Part shown: piece by piece, positions 8,845 through 16,880 of the stretch
Numbering within the stretch: position 1 is the stretch's first letter
Layout of the letters: each line of letters starts with the position of its first letter
Assembly (NCBI GenBank): GCA_016928865.1
Contig: JAFGJX010000067.1
Location: 1 to 55,617 of the forward strand
Direction: 5' to 3'
Source: Spirochaetota bacterium
GTDB lineage: Bacteria; Spirochaetota; UBA4802; UBA5550
Length of the DNA stretch: 55,617 bases
Translations under genes and position numbers: made by a program
The notes under the pieces: generated by a model
Told to the model about the DNA's origin: nothing
The model's database searches: none
Seen by the model: the letters and a program-made list of their open reading frames with translations, nothing else

Positions 8845-9426
8845 GCCGTATTATGTTCCCAGATGTGTTTATTATTAATTCATTATTAATATTGGTTGTT
8901 TCAGCAATCATTATCTTATACTGCTCAGAAAGATGCTGTCAATTACATTATATATGTTATTGTACTGAAACTTCAAAGAGGATGAGGGTGTTCAATAGTC
9001 TTATTGTCTTGTATATAATCGATAGCTAGCGAAGCGATCCGTTGCTTTGTGGGGAATAAATCAATTTTTATTGATGAAAATCAATTGTTTCTGAAAAAAA
9101 AAGGATTGCTTCGTCGTTGCGATTACACCGGGAGTGAACGCAATGACCTTATGGGACAGCTCCATCCTCCCTCCCGACCATCCAGGTGAGCACCAGATGC
9201 AGATTCGCGACAAGTCTATTAAACAAAGAATATCGTTATGTATACTATACATTTTATATGAATGACACCCTGGTATAATGCATTATGGATTAAAAATTAT
9301 CATTTATTATTTCTTGCAAAATAAATTTTATTGTGCTATATTCAGATTATTATAGATGCGCCATTATCCAATGACCCGCTCGCCTGCAAGTCATGCATCA
9401 ACAATTTTATCAAATAATTATGCATC
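8845..9426. other. AT-rich intergenic region between otsAB and the histidine kinase
   Basis: About 580 bp without a credible gene. Both flanking genes are transcribed away from it, so it must hold their promoters. Short open frames here have poor composition and no ribosome sites. The only distinct element is a GC-richer island with a short repeat-like sequence at 9103-9148, listed separately. Confidence 0.6.
9103..9148. repeat. Possible degenerate dispersed repeat (single copy here)
   Basis: GGATTGCTTCGTCGTTGCGA is followed by sequence ending in GAACGCAATGACC. The two ends, GGATTGC...TTGCG and CGCAATGACC, resemble the short palindromic dispersed repeats seen between genes in many bacterial genomes. 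It sits as a GC-richer island inside an AT-rich spacer. Only one copy is in the window, so the call is tentative. Confidence 0.35.
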
Positions 9427-10440
9427 ATGAAAGCTGATTATTGTTATATTTTCCATAATAAAATTATACTGAGCGCCGTTACTATATTCCTGACTCTTGT
9501 TGTCGGGGTAGCGGACATAGTAACCACGTCACAGTATCGCTTGTATTCCTTTTATGTTGTCCCGATCATTCTGGCGGCATTATATTTTCACACATGGTAC
9601 AGTATCCTTCTCAGCGGAATATCGACGCTGTTTATTCTGGCTTCGAAGTATCTCGATATGCATAGTCTGCGCGCCGGGAACTACTGGAATGCGGCCATGA
9701 TGATGTTTGTTTTCCTGTCGATAGTATTCCTGACAAAAATGCTGGGCAGGAAGAAGAATGTTGAAAATGAAAAAGCGTTTTTTGAAGAAAAATCCGGCTT
9801 GCTTGCAGATGCATTGCGGGAGAAGGAACTGCTGATTCGTGAAATATATCACCGCACGAAAAATCACCTGTCAACACTGGCTTCACTGATAAATTTGTCA
9901 CACGCTGCCGACAGCGATGCGTTGATATCCCGATTGAATGCCAGGATCCAGACTTTTACCCTGCTATACAACAAACTATCGTATACGGATGATTCCGCTT
10001 CAAAAATTATTTTATGCGATTATATTGAGGACCTTATCAGATTGATTATCGAGAGCTTTGGAATGCCTCCCGACAGCGTAGACTGTACGGTAACCGGCGG
10101 CGATATCCGCGCGACTACCAGATCAGTGTCGCTCCTCGGCATGATAATAAATGAGCTCGTTTCAAATTCAATCAAGCACGCATTCAAAGGCAAACAGAAT
10201 GAGACGAAAAAAATTAATGTCAATTGTGACTTGCATGAGAATCGATTGGTCATTACCTACAGTGACAATGGACCGGGGTTTAGCTACAATGATCTCGGAA
10301 AGACGGGGGGACACCTGGGCGTCCATATAATAGATTCACTGTCAAATCAGCTGGGAGGGGATGTGGACTTTGACCCGGCAAGGCCGTCAGAGTTTACCCT
10401 TGTCTTTCAGGATGCAGCTCGTATTATTGATCAAAAGTGA
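9427..10440 (+). CDS. Membrane sensor histidine kinase (HisKA_2/HATPase family)
   Basis: The first roughly 105 residues form about four membrane helices (starting IILSAVTIFLTLVVGVADIV), with no long periplasmic domain, so the stimulus is probably sensed in or near the membrane. A short coiled linker follows (KKNVENEKAFFEEKSG). The dimerisation/phosphoacceptor region reads REIYHRTKNHLSTLASLI, with His142 as the likely phosphorylated residue; the YHRTKNHL pattern is that of HisKA_2 kinases, often linked to response regulators with RNA-binding or PAS-type outputs. The ATPase part shows NELVSNSIKHAF (N box), YSDNGPGFS (G1) and GGHLGVHII. No receiver domain or adjacent response regulator is present, so it is an orphan kinase here. 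It converges on the antiporter gene downstream. Confidence 0.9.
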   Translation: MKADYCYIFHNKIILSAVTIFLTLVVGVADIVTTSQYRLYSFYVVPIILAALYFHTWYSILLSGISTLFILASKYLDMHSLRAGNYWNAAMMMFVFLSIVFLTKMLGRKKNVENEKAFFEEKSGLLADALREKELLIREIYHRTKNHLSTLASLINLSHAADSDALISRLNARIQTFTLLYNKLSYTDDSASKIILCDYIEDLIRLIIESFGMPPDSVDCTVTGGDIRATTRSVSLLGMIINELVSNSIKHAFKGKQNETKKINVNCDLHENRLVITYSDNGPGFSYNDLGKTGGHLGVHIIDSLSNQLGGDVDFDPARPSEFTLVFQDAARIIDQK

Positions 10441-10534
10441 AAGTAGCTTGTCCGCCGGGTGCGAACCGGACCCGGTCAGGGAAGGGCTCTGGTTGATGCA
10501 TTATGCGTTGCGGTATCGCCCATGCCATATCACT

Positions 10535-12373
10535 TTATGCCTGCGTGAAAACGTCGAGCTGTTGCAGTGCGGCCTCATCGTTGATGATTACGTGCAGTAT
10601 ATCGTTTTTCTGAAGCTTGAGGCTGTCATTATATACATAACAGTTGTTGCCGTTCCGTACGACAAAGAGTATGAATATATTTTCCGGTACCGGATACTCT
10701 CCGGGCTTGTTCTGTATAAATGTTTCGCTGCTGACGGTGATCTCTCTGATGGTCGGTTTTTTTACTGAAAAATATTCTTTTATAACTGAAAAAAAGGATG
10801 CCGCCCTGTCTTTCTGAATCCCGATGCAGGCGGTTTTAATCCCCTCGGATTCGATTATTCCCGCGAGCTCCTCGCCGGCTTTTTCAGCAAGAATAACATA
10901 CAGCTTTGAAACCCCGTATGTTTCTTTGATGAATCTACAGAAGAGCACGTTGACTTCATTGTTCGGAGTCGACGCCAGGGCCGAGGTGTAGTTGTCCACT
11001 TCGATCCCGGACAGGGTATCGGGCGCCAGGCCGTTTCCATGGATATATGAGAACCCCTCTTTTTGCGCGATCATGCATTTTGATAAATTGGAATCGACGA
11101 AAAGGACATCGTTCTGGTATTTCTGCCAGCGTTGCGCCATGCCGAGGGTGGTCGGATTGATCCCGAGTATGATGATGCTTCTATCACCCTCTACCAGTAT
11201 GCGGAGCCTGCGGGCAACAAATCCGGCGCTCATCCCCTGCAACAGCACGGTTACAGATATCAGCATGAAAATGAGTATCTCGAGTATCTCGGTATTCTTC
11301 ATGCCCGCCGACTTAAGCTTGATGACTGCGATTGACGCCACTGAAATAGCGATAATGCCGCGCGGACCTAGCCATCCGATAAAGAGGCGTTCTCTTAAGG
11401 AGAACGTGCCGCCGATCGTGCTAATGAATGCTGCCGGGAAACGCGCGGCAATGATTACCGCCACCACCAGCATGCCGGCAAGTATCTGCTCGGACAGCTT
11501 GGTTATATTGAAGTGCGCCGAAAGCAGGATAAAGAGGAAAGAGATGACTATCTGCGTGATCTGCTCCTTGAACGAGAGGAGCTTTTCCTTGTCCTTGTAG
11601 TCGATCGTGCTCAGGACGATGCCGAATACCGCCACCGACATCAGTCCCGATTCCGATGACAGCGTTTCGGATATATAGAACACGAAAAATACCATGCCCA
11701 GGGTGAATATGCTGCGGCTGTGGACGGGAAACAGGAGCCGCTTCGTCAGCAAAAATTTTACCGAAAGACCCGACACTACTCCCACGCCGACACCGATGAT
11801 GATGGAAAGCAGAAAGCCGAGAATGGAAATGCCCAGGAGCTCCTGGGACACGAAGTATTCGATCACCGCGATGGCCAGCACCGCTCCCATGGCGTCAATG
11901 ATGACCGCTTCGCCGTTGAGGAAGGTCTTGACGTTCCTTCGTATGGAGAGGTGGCGGAGAATCGGCTTGGTAACCGTCGGGCCGGTCACTATGGTCAGGG
12001 ACGCGAAAACGAGAGCGATCTCGGGCGGCAGGCCGGCGATGTAGCGGGCGGCAAGCCAGCTCAATGACATGGTGATGGCGATCGTCAGCAGAATATGGCG
12101 TGTCAGGTAATGCCTTATTGTCTTCAGGCGTGAGATGTTTAATGAAAGGCCGCCTTCAAACAGAATGATGCCGACAAAAATAGTGATCAGAATATTGAGG
12201 CCATTCCCGAGTGAAGCGGGGCGGATCAGACCGAGGCCATACGGGCCGAGGGAAATGCCGGCGAAAAAATAGAAGATTATTGCCGGAAACCTGAAACGGT
12301 CGGCGAGCACGATGCTTAACGAGCCTGCGACCAGCGTTACGATGACCGAGCGGATAATTAACTCATGTTCCAT
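10535..12373 (-). CDS. CPA-type Na+(K+)/H+ antiporter with C-terminal TrkA-N-like and TrkA-C domains
   Basis: Residues 1 to about 395 are an integral membrane antiporter with roughly 12 helices (VFASLTIVTGPTVTKPILRH and LNGEAVIIDAMGAVLAIAV correspond to the paired unwound-helix and Asp-bearing helix of CPA1 carriers; the usual Asn-Asp pair reads Ile-Asp here). The cytoplasmic tail contains a Rossmann-like segment (RSIIILGINPTTLGMAQRW, then DVLFVDSNLSKC), resembling TrkA-N but without a clean GxGxxG, and ends in a TrkA-C-like domain (ILHVIINDEAALQQLDVF). It would exchange Na+ or K+ for protons under ligand or potential control. The frame opens at GTG 12388, but ATG 12373 is preferred because CGGAG lies 5 bases before it. 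It is divergent from the ClC gene, which carries the same type of tail. Confidence 0.87.
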   Translation of the reverse strand: MEHELIIRSVIVTLVAGSLSIVLADRFRFPAIIFYFFAGISLGPYGLGLIRPASLGNGLNILITIFVGIILFEGGLSLNISRLKTIRHYLTRHILLTIAITMSLSWLAARYIAGLPPEIALVFASLTIVTGPTVTKPILRHLSIRRNVKTFLNGEAVIIDAMGAVLAIAVIEYFVSQELLGISILGFLLSIIIGVGVGVVSGLSVKFLLTKRLLFPVHSRSIFTLGMVFFVFYISETLSSESGLMSVAVFGIVLSTIDYKDKEKLLSFKEQITQIVISFLFILLSAHFNITKLSEQILAGMLVVAVIIAARFPAAFISTIGGTFSLRERLFIGWLGPRGIIAISVASIAVIKLKSAGMKNTEILEILIFMLISVTVLLQGMSAGFVARRLRILVEGDRSIIILGINPTTLGMAQRWQKYQNDVLFVDSNLSKCMIAQKEGFSYIHGNGLAPDTLSGIEVDNYTSALASTPNNEVNVLFCRFIKETYGVSKLYVILAEKAGEELAGIIESEGIKTACIGIQKDRAASFFSVIKEYFSVKKPTIREITVSSETFIQNKPGEYPVPENIFILFVVRNGNNCYVYNDSLKLQKNDILHVIINDEAALQQLDVFTQA

Positions 12374-12690
12374 GACACTCCGTGCCACCGGCCAGGTGGA
12401 CCTGAAAAATTACACTACCGGCGAAACGCCTGATACAATACGACAATCCGCCAACAAAATGGCATACCGTGATCTGAAATTCAACAAGAAATTGATGATA
12501 AGGATTGCATTTTCTGTGCGAACGGGGTATTCCGTCATCGATGCACACGGGTGCTGTGAATAGGCTGGCGTTTGGCCCCATGGAGGTTTCGGAAAAGCTT
12601 TTCTTATGAAAATCATTGACAAAAATGATCAATAACATTTCAGTAATCTAAAAAAACTTTAACAGAAATAAAATTCTGCATACTATTCCC
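12374..12690. other. Divergent promoter region between antiporter and ClC genes
   Basis: About 315 bp between two divergently transcribed ion-transport genes. It must contain both promoters. I see no gene and no clear palindromic operator; the part nearest the ClC start is AT-rich and lacks a canonical ribosome site. Confidence 0.5.
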
Positions 12691-14754
12691 ATGAATTACA
12701 GAAAACTGATAAAAAAAGTATCCCGTTACTCGATCCGTCTCATCGAAAAGGCAAAGATGACGGAGCATACCTTCATGATTTCGATCGCCCTGATCATCGG
12801 CATGCTGGGCGGGTTCGGGGCAATTGCAGTGCGGCAGATGATTACCGGCATATCCTCGTTTTTTTTTCGCGGTCACGGCAACGTCCTGGAAAATATCTTG
12901 TCTACGCCATGGTATATTATTCTTGCTGCGCCCATGATCGGCGGATTGATCGTCGGCCCGATAATATATTTCCTTGCGCGCGAGGCGAAGGGGCATGGGG
13001 TCCCGGAAGTGATGCAGGCGATCATACTCAAGGGCGGATTGATACGGCCACGGGTCGCTTTCGTAAAAGCGATAGCCTCGTCGATAACCATTGGCACAGG
13101 CGGATCAGTAGGGCGTGAGGGTCCGATTGTCCAGATCGGATCGAGTATCGGATCGACTCTCGGAGCATTTTTCAGGGTTTCGCCGAACCGGATGAAAACA
13201 TTCGTCGGCTGCGGCGCCGCGGCCGGCATTGCAGCGGCTTTCAACGCGCCGATCGCCGGTGCGCTGTTTGCGGTCGAAATCCTGCTCGGCGATTTTACCT
13301 TTATGCAGTTCTCTCCGATAGTCATATCCTCCGTCACCGCAACGGTCGTATCGCATATTTTTGAGGGAGATTTTGCCGCGTTTCAGGTCCCGCCCTATGA
13401 GCTCGTGAGTCCGTATGAACTCGTTTTTTATTTTATCCTGGGAATACTCTGCGCCCTGATATCCGCTGTTTTTATCAAATTCCTGTATTATTGTGAGGAT
13501 TTCTTTGATGACAGGCTGAAAATTCCCGAATATCTGAAGCCACTGTTCGGCGGCCTCATTATAGGGGTTATCGCGTTAATGGTGCCGCAGATACTGGGCC
13601 TCGGGTATGATTCAATTAACGATGCGCTTCATGGCAGGATGATCTGGTACTTCGCGTTTGGTCTCATATTCATCAAAATAATCGCCACGTCCATTACCCT
13701 CGGGTCCGGCGGATCAGGTGGAATATTTACCCCGTCGCTCTTCCTTGGCGCCATGGGTGGTTTCGCGTTCGGCTGGTTCGTCCATACAATGTTCCCGGGA
13801 ATTACAGCCTCTCCCGGCGCGTACGCGCTGGTGGCCATGGGGGGGCTGGTCGCGGGAACCACTCACGCGCCAATTACCGCAATAATTATCGTATTCGAGC
13901 TTACCAACGATTATAACATCATTCTTCCCCTTATGATAACCTGCATTATAAGCATGCTGGTTTCTCTGAAAATATCGCGGGAATCGATCTATACACTCAA
14001 GCTGGTCCACCGCAACATCCATCTCAAAAACGGTACGGAAATCAACATAATGAAATCCATCTTCGTGAAGGATGTGTATTCACGAAGCGCGGTGACAATA
14101 CCTGTCCACGCCAATTTCAATGAAATTGTTAAAATAGTCTTGTCTGAAAATGTGAACTGCTTCCCGGTGATTGACGGCAAGGGTCGTCTTGACGGTCTTA
14201 TCCTGCTCAATGATGTGAGGGACCATCTGTTTGAGCGTGACATACTCAAAGACGTTCTCATTGCGGATGATATCGCGGTCAAGGATTTCGCAGCGGTAAC
14301 ACCGGAAGACAATTGCCAGGTTGTTCTCGATACATTTAAAGAGATAAATTACGAAGGGCTGCCCGTGGTCGACCCGAAAAACAGGAAAAAGCTGCTGGGC
14401 ATGATCTGGCGCAAGGACATATGGAATGCATACAACAAGGAGATTGAACGGCGCGACATCGTCTCGAATTTCGCCAGTAGAATAACCATGAAGCAGATGG
14501 ACCAGGCCGTGCATTTCATGGAAGGCTACGCAATCAATGAGATTGCGGTACCGAAATGGTTTATAGGAAAATCGATAAAAGAGGTCAACGTCCGGGCCTG
14601 TTATGGAGTCGATATTATTCTGATACGCAATAATGATGAGAAGGGGGCAAAGATAAAAATCATTCCGGATCCCGGATACGTCTTCACCGCCAGAGATTCG
14701 ATTGTCATTGCCGGTGAAATTGGGAAAATTAATCTTTTGAAAGACAGGGCGTGA
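12691..14754 (+). CDS. ClC chloride channel/antiporter with CBS pair and TrkA-C tail
   Basis: The N-terminal 440 residues are a ClC core. Selectivity motifs are visible: GTGGSVGREGPIVQIG (gating glutamate Glu143) and GSGGSGGIFTPSLFLGA, plus GHGVPEV near residue 101. Two CBS domains follow (FVKDVYSRSAVTIPVHANF and VKDFAAVTPEDNCQV begin them), and the final 75 residues (AVPKWFIGKSIKEVNVRA to the end) look like a TrkA-C/RCK_C domain. CBS domains often bind adenine nucleotides, and RCK_C domains bind small ligands, so activity may be doubly regulated. Whether it is a channel or a Cl-/H+ exchanger depends on the internal proton glutamate, which I could not place with certainty. Length 687 is long for the family because of the extra C-terminal domain. 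Confidence 0.9.
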   Translation: MNYRKLIKKVSRYSIRLIEKAKMTEHTFMISIALIIGMLGGFGAIAVRQMITGISSFFFRGHGNVLENILSTPWYIILAAPMIGGLIVGPIIYFLAREAKGHGVPEVMQAIILKGGLIRPRVAFVKAIASSITIGTGGSVGREGPIVQIGSSIGSTLGAFFRVSPNRMKTFVGCGAAAGIAAAFNAPIAGALFAVEILLGDFTFMQFSPIVISSVTATVVSHIFEGDFAAFQVPPYELVSPYELVFYFILGILCALISAVFIKFLYYCEDFFDDRLKIPEYLKPLFGGLIIGVIALMVPQILGLGYDSINDALHGRMIWYFAFGLIFIKIIATSITLGSGGSGGIFTPSLFLGAMGGFAFGWFVHTMFPGITASPGAYALVAMGGLVAGTTHAPITAIIIVFELTNDYNIILPLMITCIISMLVSLKISRESIYTLKLVHRNIHLKNGTEINIMKSIFVKDVYSRSAVTIPVHANFNEIVKIVLSENVNCFPVIDGKGRLDGLILLNDVRDHLFERDILKDVLIADDIAVKDFAAVTPEDNCQVVLDTFKEINYEGLPVVDPKNRKKLLGMIWRKDIWNAYNKEIERRDIVSNFASRITMKQMDQAVHFMEGYAINEIAVPKWFIGKSIKEVNVRACYGVDIILIRNNDEKGAKIKIIPDPGYVFTARDSIVIAGEIGKINLLKDRA

Positions 14755-14760
14755 GCGGCT

Positions 14761-15074
14761 TCAAAACCATAATATTGTCAGAATGGCTAACAACGGTACA
14801 AGGATGGGAATGGAATACTTGATCATGAAGTCAAAAAAGCTCGGCATGGGTATTCCCCGCTCTTCAGCGATATACTTAAACATGAAATTCGGCGCGTTGC
14901 CGATATTGGTGTTGGCTCCCATGAAAACGGCCCCGCAGCTTATCGCGACCAGGGTATCAGAAGCAGGGAGAGATTATTCCCGTCAATATGGGGAGCGACT
15001 TACGCGCCGAATGAAAGTGCTGGCATGACGATGAATACGGCCAGCAGCATGAAGGACTTCTTGAGATAATTCAT
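14761..15074 (-). pseudogene. Remnant of NhaD/ArsB-like (UIT3-type) sodium:proton antiporter
   Basis: On the minus strand an ATG at 15074 opens a signal/first-helix segment (MNYLKKSFMLLAVFIVMP, continuing to SFGA) and runs into a stop. One frame over, the sequence continues in family style ([15 protein letters not shown]), then jumps directly to the family's C-terminal part: [18 protein letters not shown], then [16 protein letters not shown] and a last hydrophobic helix ending ILTILWF with TGA at 14763. The few hundred residues of transmembrane core expected between the two ends are missing. So the gene has at least one frameshift and one large internal deletion. An intact XRE-cupin regulator sits 30 bp upstream. 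An 81-residue open frame on the opposite strand is only the shadow of this remnant. Confidence 0.8.
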
Positions 15075-15104
15075 CACTGACATAGCAGACTCTTTAAAAA
15101 TAAT

Positions 15105-15659
15105 TTATATTACCAGCGGCGGCATCCCTGATACCAGCAGTTTCGCTTCATACGGGGATTTGTTTCCGATACTGCATGTTACGTAAGACTTAAAATTGAT
15201 GGAATCGCCCTCGTTGACCGTGAACACTTCTTCATCGAGGACCGTTTCAACGATGCCGTATATTCCGTAAATGAGACGTTCGCCGTTGACATCTTCGTCA
15301 AGCCTGGCAAGCTCAAGGCGCGCACCCGGATCCAGGTCTACAACAAAGGACTCAAGGGAATTGTTTTGCAGTTTCGATGCTAGGAGTGTGAGCCTTACTC
15401 CATGGGCGGTACTGGTCAGACTCTCGGCATCGTTTTTTTTAATGAATATATATTTTTTCTGTTCGACCTGTCTGAAAAAATCGGAAAAGTTCACTGCATA
15501 AAACCTTAGCAGCTCTTCAAGGGTTTGAAGAGAGGGCGTGATCTTGCCGTTCTCGATCTGTGAAAGAAGGCTGGCGGAAATATCAATGCGGTGCGCCACT
15601 TCCGTTATCGTATACTCTTTGTGTATCCTGATTTTCTTCAGGTAGGATCCGATATCCAT
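15105..15659 (-). CDS. XRE-family regulator with C-terminal cupin domain
   Basis: Residues 1 to 65 are a helix-turn-helix of the XRE/Cro type (YLKKIRIHKEYTITEVAHRI followed by ISASLLSQIENGKITPSL). The remaining part is a small beta-barrel: ESFVVDLDPGARLELARLDE, YGIYGIVETVLDEEVFTV, then EGDSINFKSYVTCSIGNK, a cupin_2 layout. The usual metal-binding His residues of cupins are largely absent, so the domain probably senses a ligand without a metal or only dimerises. Such regulators usually control a neighbouring transporter or catabolic gene. Here the adjacent downstream gene is a decayed antiporter, which leaves the regulator without an obvious target. The 52-residue membrane protein lies 27 bp upstream on the same strand. 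Confidence 0.88.
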   Translation of the reverse strand: MDIGSYLKKIRIHKEYTITEVAHRIDISASLLSQIENGKITPSLQTLEELLRFYAVNFSDFFRQVEQKKYIFIKKNDAESLTSTAHGVRLTLLASKLQNNSLESFVVDLDPGARLELARLDEDVNGERLIYGIYGIVETVLDEEVFTVNEGDSINFKSYVTCSIGNKSPYEAKLLVSGMPPLVI

Positions 15660-15686
15660 TGAACTATTTCAGCCAGCTTTATGCCG

Positions 15687-15845
15687 CTATAAAACATCGG
15701 CAATCTTGAATATGAAAATCATGAATACACCCAGCATTATTACCACAGCAATTGCAGTATAAATCTTTCCCCTATCAACCTGCAATTTATATTTCGTGCT
15801 AAGATTATTTTTTTCTTGGTATCCGCTTTGTTGTTTTTGATTCAT
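15687..15845 (-). CDS. 52-residue single-pass membrane protein
   Basis: A short frame with good translation signals: GGGAGCATCTA precedes the ATG. The product has a polar N-terminus (MNQKQQSGYQEKNNLSTK), a positively charged border (KLQVDRGK) and one hydrophobic helix (IYTAIAVVIMLGVFMIFIF) ending KIADVL. By the positive-inside rule the N-terminus is cytoplasmic. It lies 27 bp before the regulator gene and is probably in the same transcript. I do not recognise a family. It may be an accessory subunit of the lost antiporter or an independent small membrane protein. Confidence 0.65.
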   Translation of the reverse strand: MNQKQQSGYQEKNNLSTKYKLQVDRGKIYTAIAVVIMLGVFMIFIFKIADVL

Positions 15846-16165
15846 TAGATGCTCCCGTGACATGCAATCTTATCAGCGGTAAAGGTGCATCGATATTTAA
15901 TTATCTATTAAACATAGCAACAAGATCGTGTGTCGTCAAGATAAAATTTATTTATAATAAAAAAATATATGCAATAATTCATTTATAGTAAAAATTAAGA
16001 TATTTCAGGAAATTCTATTATTCTATTTATAAGCAGCGAGAACGGCAAAGGGAGATGCAAAATCACTATATGAAAGAATCGATTACACGGCATTTACCCT
16101 GACCAGTTTGCGGAAGATTTAGTGGGTGATATTGACGGCATGCCGGCCATTTCCAATAAATTAAA
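15846..16165. other. AT-rich spacer, no clear gene
   Basis: About 320 bp, strongly AT-rich in the first half, holding the promoter of the small membrane protein/regulator unit. In the second half a frame of about 40 codons reads smoothly (HGIYPDQFAEDLVGDID) to a TAA at 16201 but has no start or ribosome site; it could be a gene remnant but is too short to identify. Confidence 0.4.
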
Positions 16166-16191
16166 GAGGATATGCGTCACTGCATATCCTC
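16154..16191 (-). terminator. Intrinsic terminator of tRNA-His
   Basis: On the minus strand, 13 bases after the tRNA 3' end, a perfect 10-bp stem (GAGGATATGC with GCATATCCTC, 6-base loop) is followed by a T-rich stretch TTTAATTTATT. Position and orientation fit termination of the tRNA-His transcript. Confidence 0.75.
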
Positions 16192-16204
16192 CGTCGAAAT
16201 AATG

Positions 16205-16277
16205 GGTGGCTGACGGGGCTCGAACCCGCAACGACTGGATCCACAATCCAGGGCTCTACCATTGAACTACAGCCACC
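16205..16277 (-). tRNA. tRNA-His (GTG)
   Basis: The minus strand folds as a cloverleaf: acceptor GTGGCTG pairs with CAGCCAC; the anticodon arm has CTGGA and TCCAG around the loop TTGTGGA, giving anticodon GTG; the T arm is GCGGG TTCGAGC CCCGT. A G precedes the acceptor stem and faces a C at position 73, the G-1:C73 identity pair of tRNA-His. The 3' CCA is not encoded. Promoter and terminator flank it closely, so it is a single-gene unit. Confidence 0.95.
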
Positions 16278-16289
16278 ATTTTGAAAGGC

Positions 16290-16318
16290 CATTATTGTAA
16301 GCATGGCTTCATTGTCAA
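16290..16318 (-). promoter_or_regulatory. Sigma-70-type promoter of tRNA-His
   Basis: Minus strand: a perfect TTGACA (16313-16318) with a -10-like AATAAT 16 bases further on (16291-16296). The start point would fall only a few bases before the tRNA 5' end, as expected for a stable RNA gene. Confidence 0.55.
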
Positions 16319-16429
16319 GAGCAAATTGTGATACGTATATTGGACGCTATTGAGCAGCCCGGTGTCTCAGGTTACCGATATGCTGTTTAAAGAAACGACT
16401 TGATTTTATCATGAATCTTAAAAAAGCAC

Positions 16430-16458
16430 TTGACAGTTCCCTCATGCATCATTATATT
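16430..16458 (+). promoter_or_regulatory. Sigma-70-type promoter of the first cold-shock gene
   Basis: TTGACA at 16430-16435 and TATATT at 16453-16458 are separated by exactly 17 bases. The predicted start point near 16465 leaves a 5' leader of about 125 nt before the cold-shock ATG. Confidence 0.75.
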
Positions 16459-16590
16459 CCACGCAATTGAATAGTTTCACAAATCCTCAATTGTCTTACC
16501 TCGAATTTATTCCTGGATTAAGTAATTGTCGTTTTGATGAGTCTTATTCTTCGGGTATACCCCGCATCATTTTTTACAGGAGTTTATTTC
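16459..16590 (+). promoter_or_regulatory. Structured 5' leader of cold-shock gene 1
   Basis: The leader contains two elements shared with the second cold-shock gene. First, a box at 16467-16500 beginning TTGAATA and ending CTTACC; in it CAATTGA (16464-16470) and TCAATTG (16487-16493) form a 7-bp stem. Second, a short hairpin CGGG-TATAC-CCCG at 16552-16564 followed by the ribosome site ACAGGAG. Such long leaders act as temperature- or stress-responsive mRNA elements in other csp genes; that role is inferred here. Confidence 0.6.
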
Positions 16591-16794
16591 ATGCCTAAAG
16601 GAACAGTAAAATGGTTTAACGAAAAAAAAGGTTTTGGATTCCTTTCTCAAGATGACGGAACAGACCTTTTCGTTCATCATACCGGCATTGTAGGGAACGG
16701 CTTCAAGACCCTCTACGAAGGCGACAGGGTGGAATTCGAGGTTGAGAAGGGAGAAAAAGGCCCCCGCGCAATTTCCGTGAAGACCATTGCTTAA
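16591..16794 (+). CDS. Cold-shock domain protein (CspA family), copy 1
   Basis: A 67-residue OB-fold nucleic-acid-binding protein. The two RNP motifs are visible as KGFGFLSQ (RNP1-like) and DLFVHHT (RNP2-like), after the family start [14 protein letters not shown]. It binds single-stranded RNA and DNA and acts as an RNA chaperone. The upstream in-frame ATG at 16534 is rejected because the family begins exactly at MPKGTVKWF and a strong ACAGGAG site precedes 16591. It differs from the second copy (24647) at only a few positions, mainly DDGTD versus DGGAD and the last third. An intrinsic terminator follows, so it is monocistronic. Confidence 0.97.
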   Translation: MPKGTVKWFNEKKGFGFLSQDDGTDLFVHHTGIVGNGFKTLYEGDRVEFEVEKGEKGPRAISVKTIA

Positions 16795-16815
16795 ATTTAT
16801 CCGACCATGAAATTG

Positions 16816-16847
16816 AAAAGCCCTGCCGGTAACGGAGGGCTTTTTTT
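16816..16847 (+). terminator. Intrinsic terminator after cold-shock gene 1
   Basis: AAAAGCCCT pairs with AGGGCTTTT around an 11-base loop that can itself pair CCG with CGG, and is followed by an uninterrupted run of T. Confidence 0.9.
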
Positions 16848-16880
16848 ATCTCACCGGGTTCCGGTGATGGATAGGGGATT

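Noticed and set aside
9061..9252. A 63-codon minus-strand frame in the spacer after otsAB
   Set aside because: It crosses the repeat-like island, with no start signal and unlikely composition.
10455..10475. CCGGGT/ACCCGG hairpin between the kinase and antiporter genes as terminator
   Set aside because: Only 6 bp with a 9-base loop and no T tract on either strand.
14783..15028. An 81-codon open frame on the plus strand
   Set aside because: The minus strand encodes recognisable pieces of an NhaD-like antiporter; the plus frame is its shadow.
16082..16203. A smooth plus-strand reading of about 40 codons before tRNA-His
   Set aside because: No start or ribosome site, and it runs through the tRNA terminator stem.
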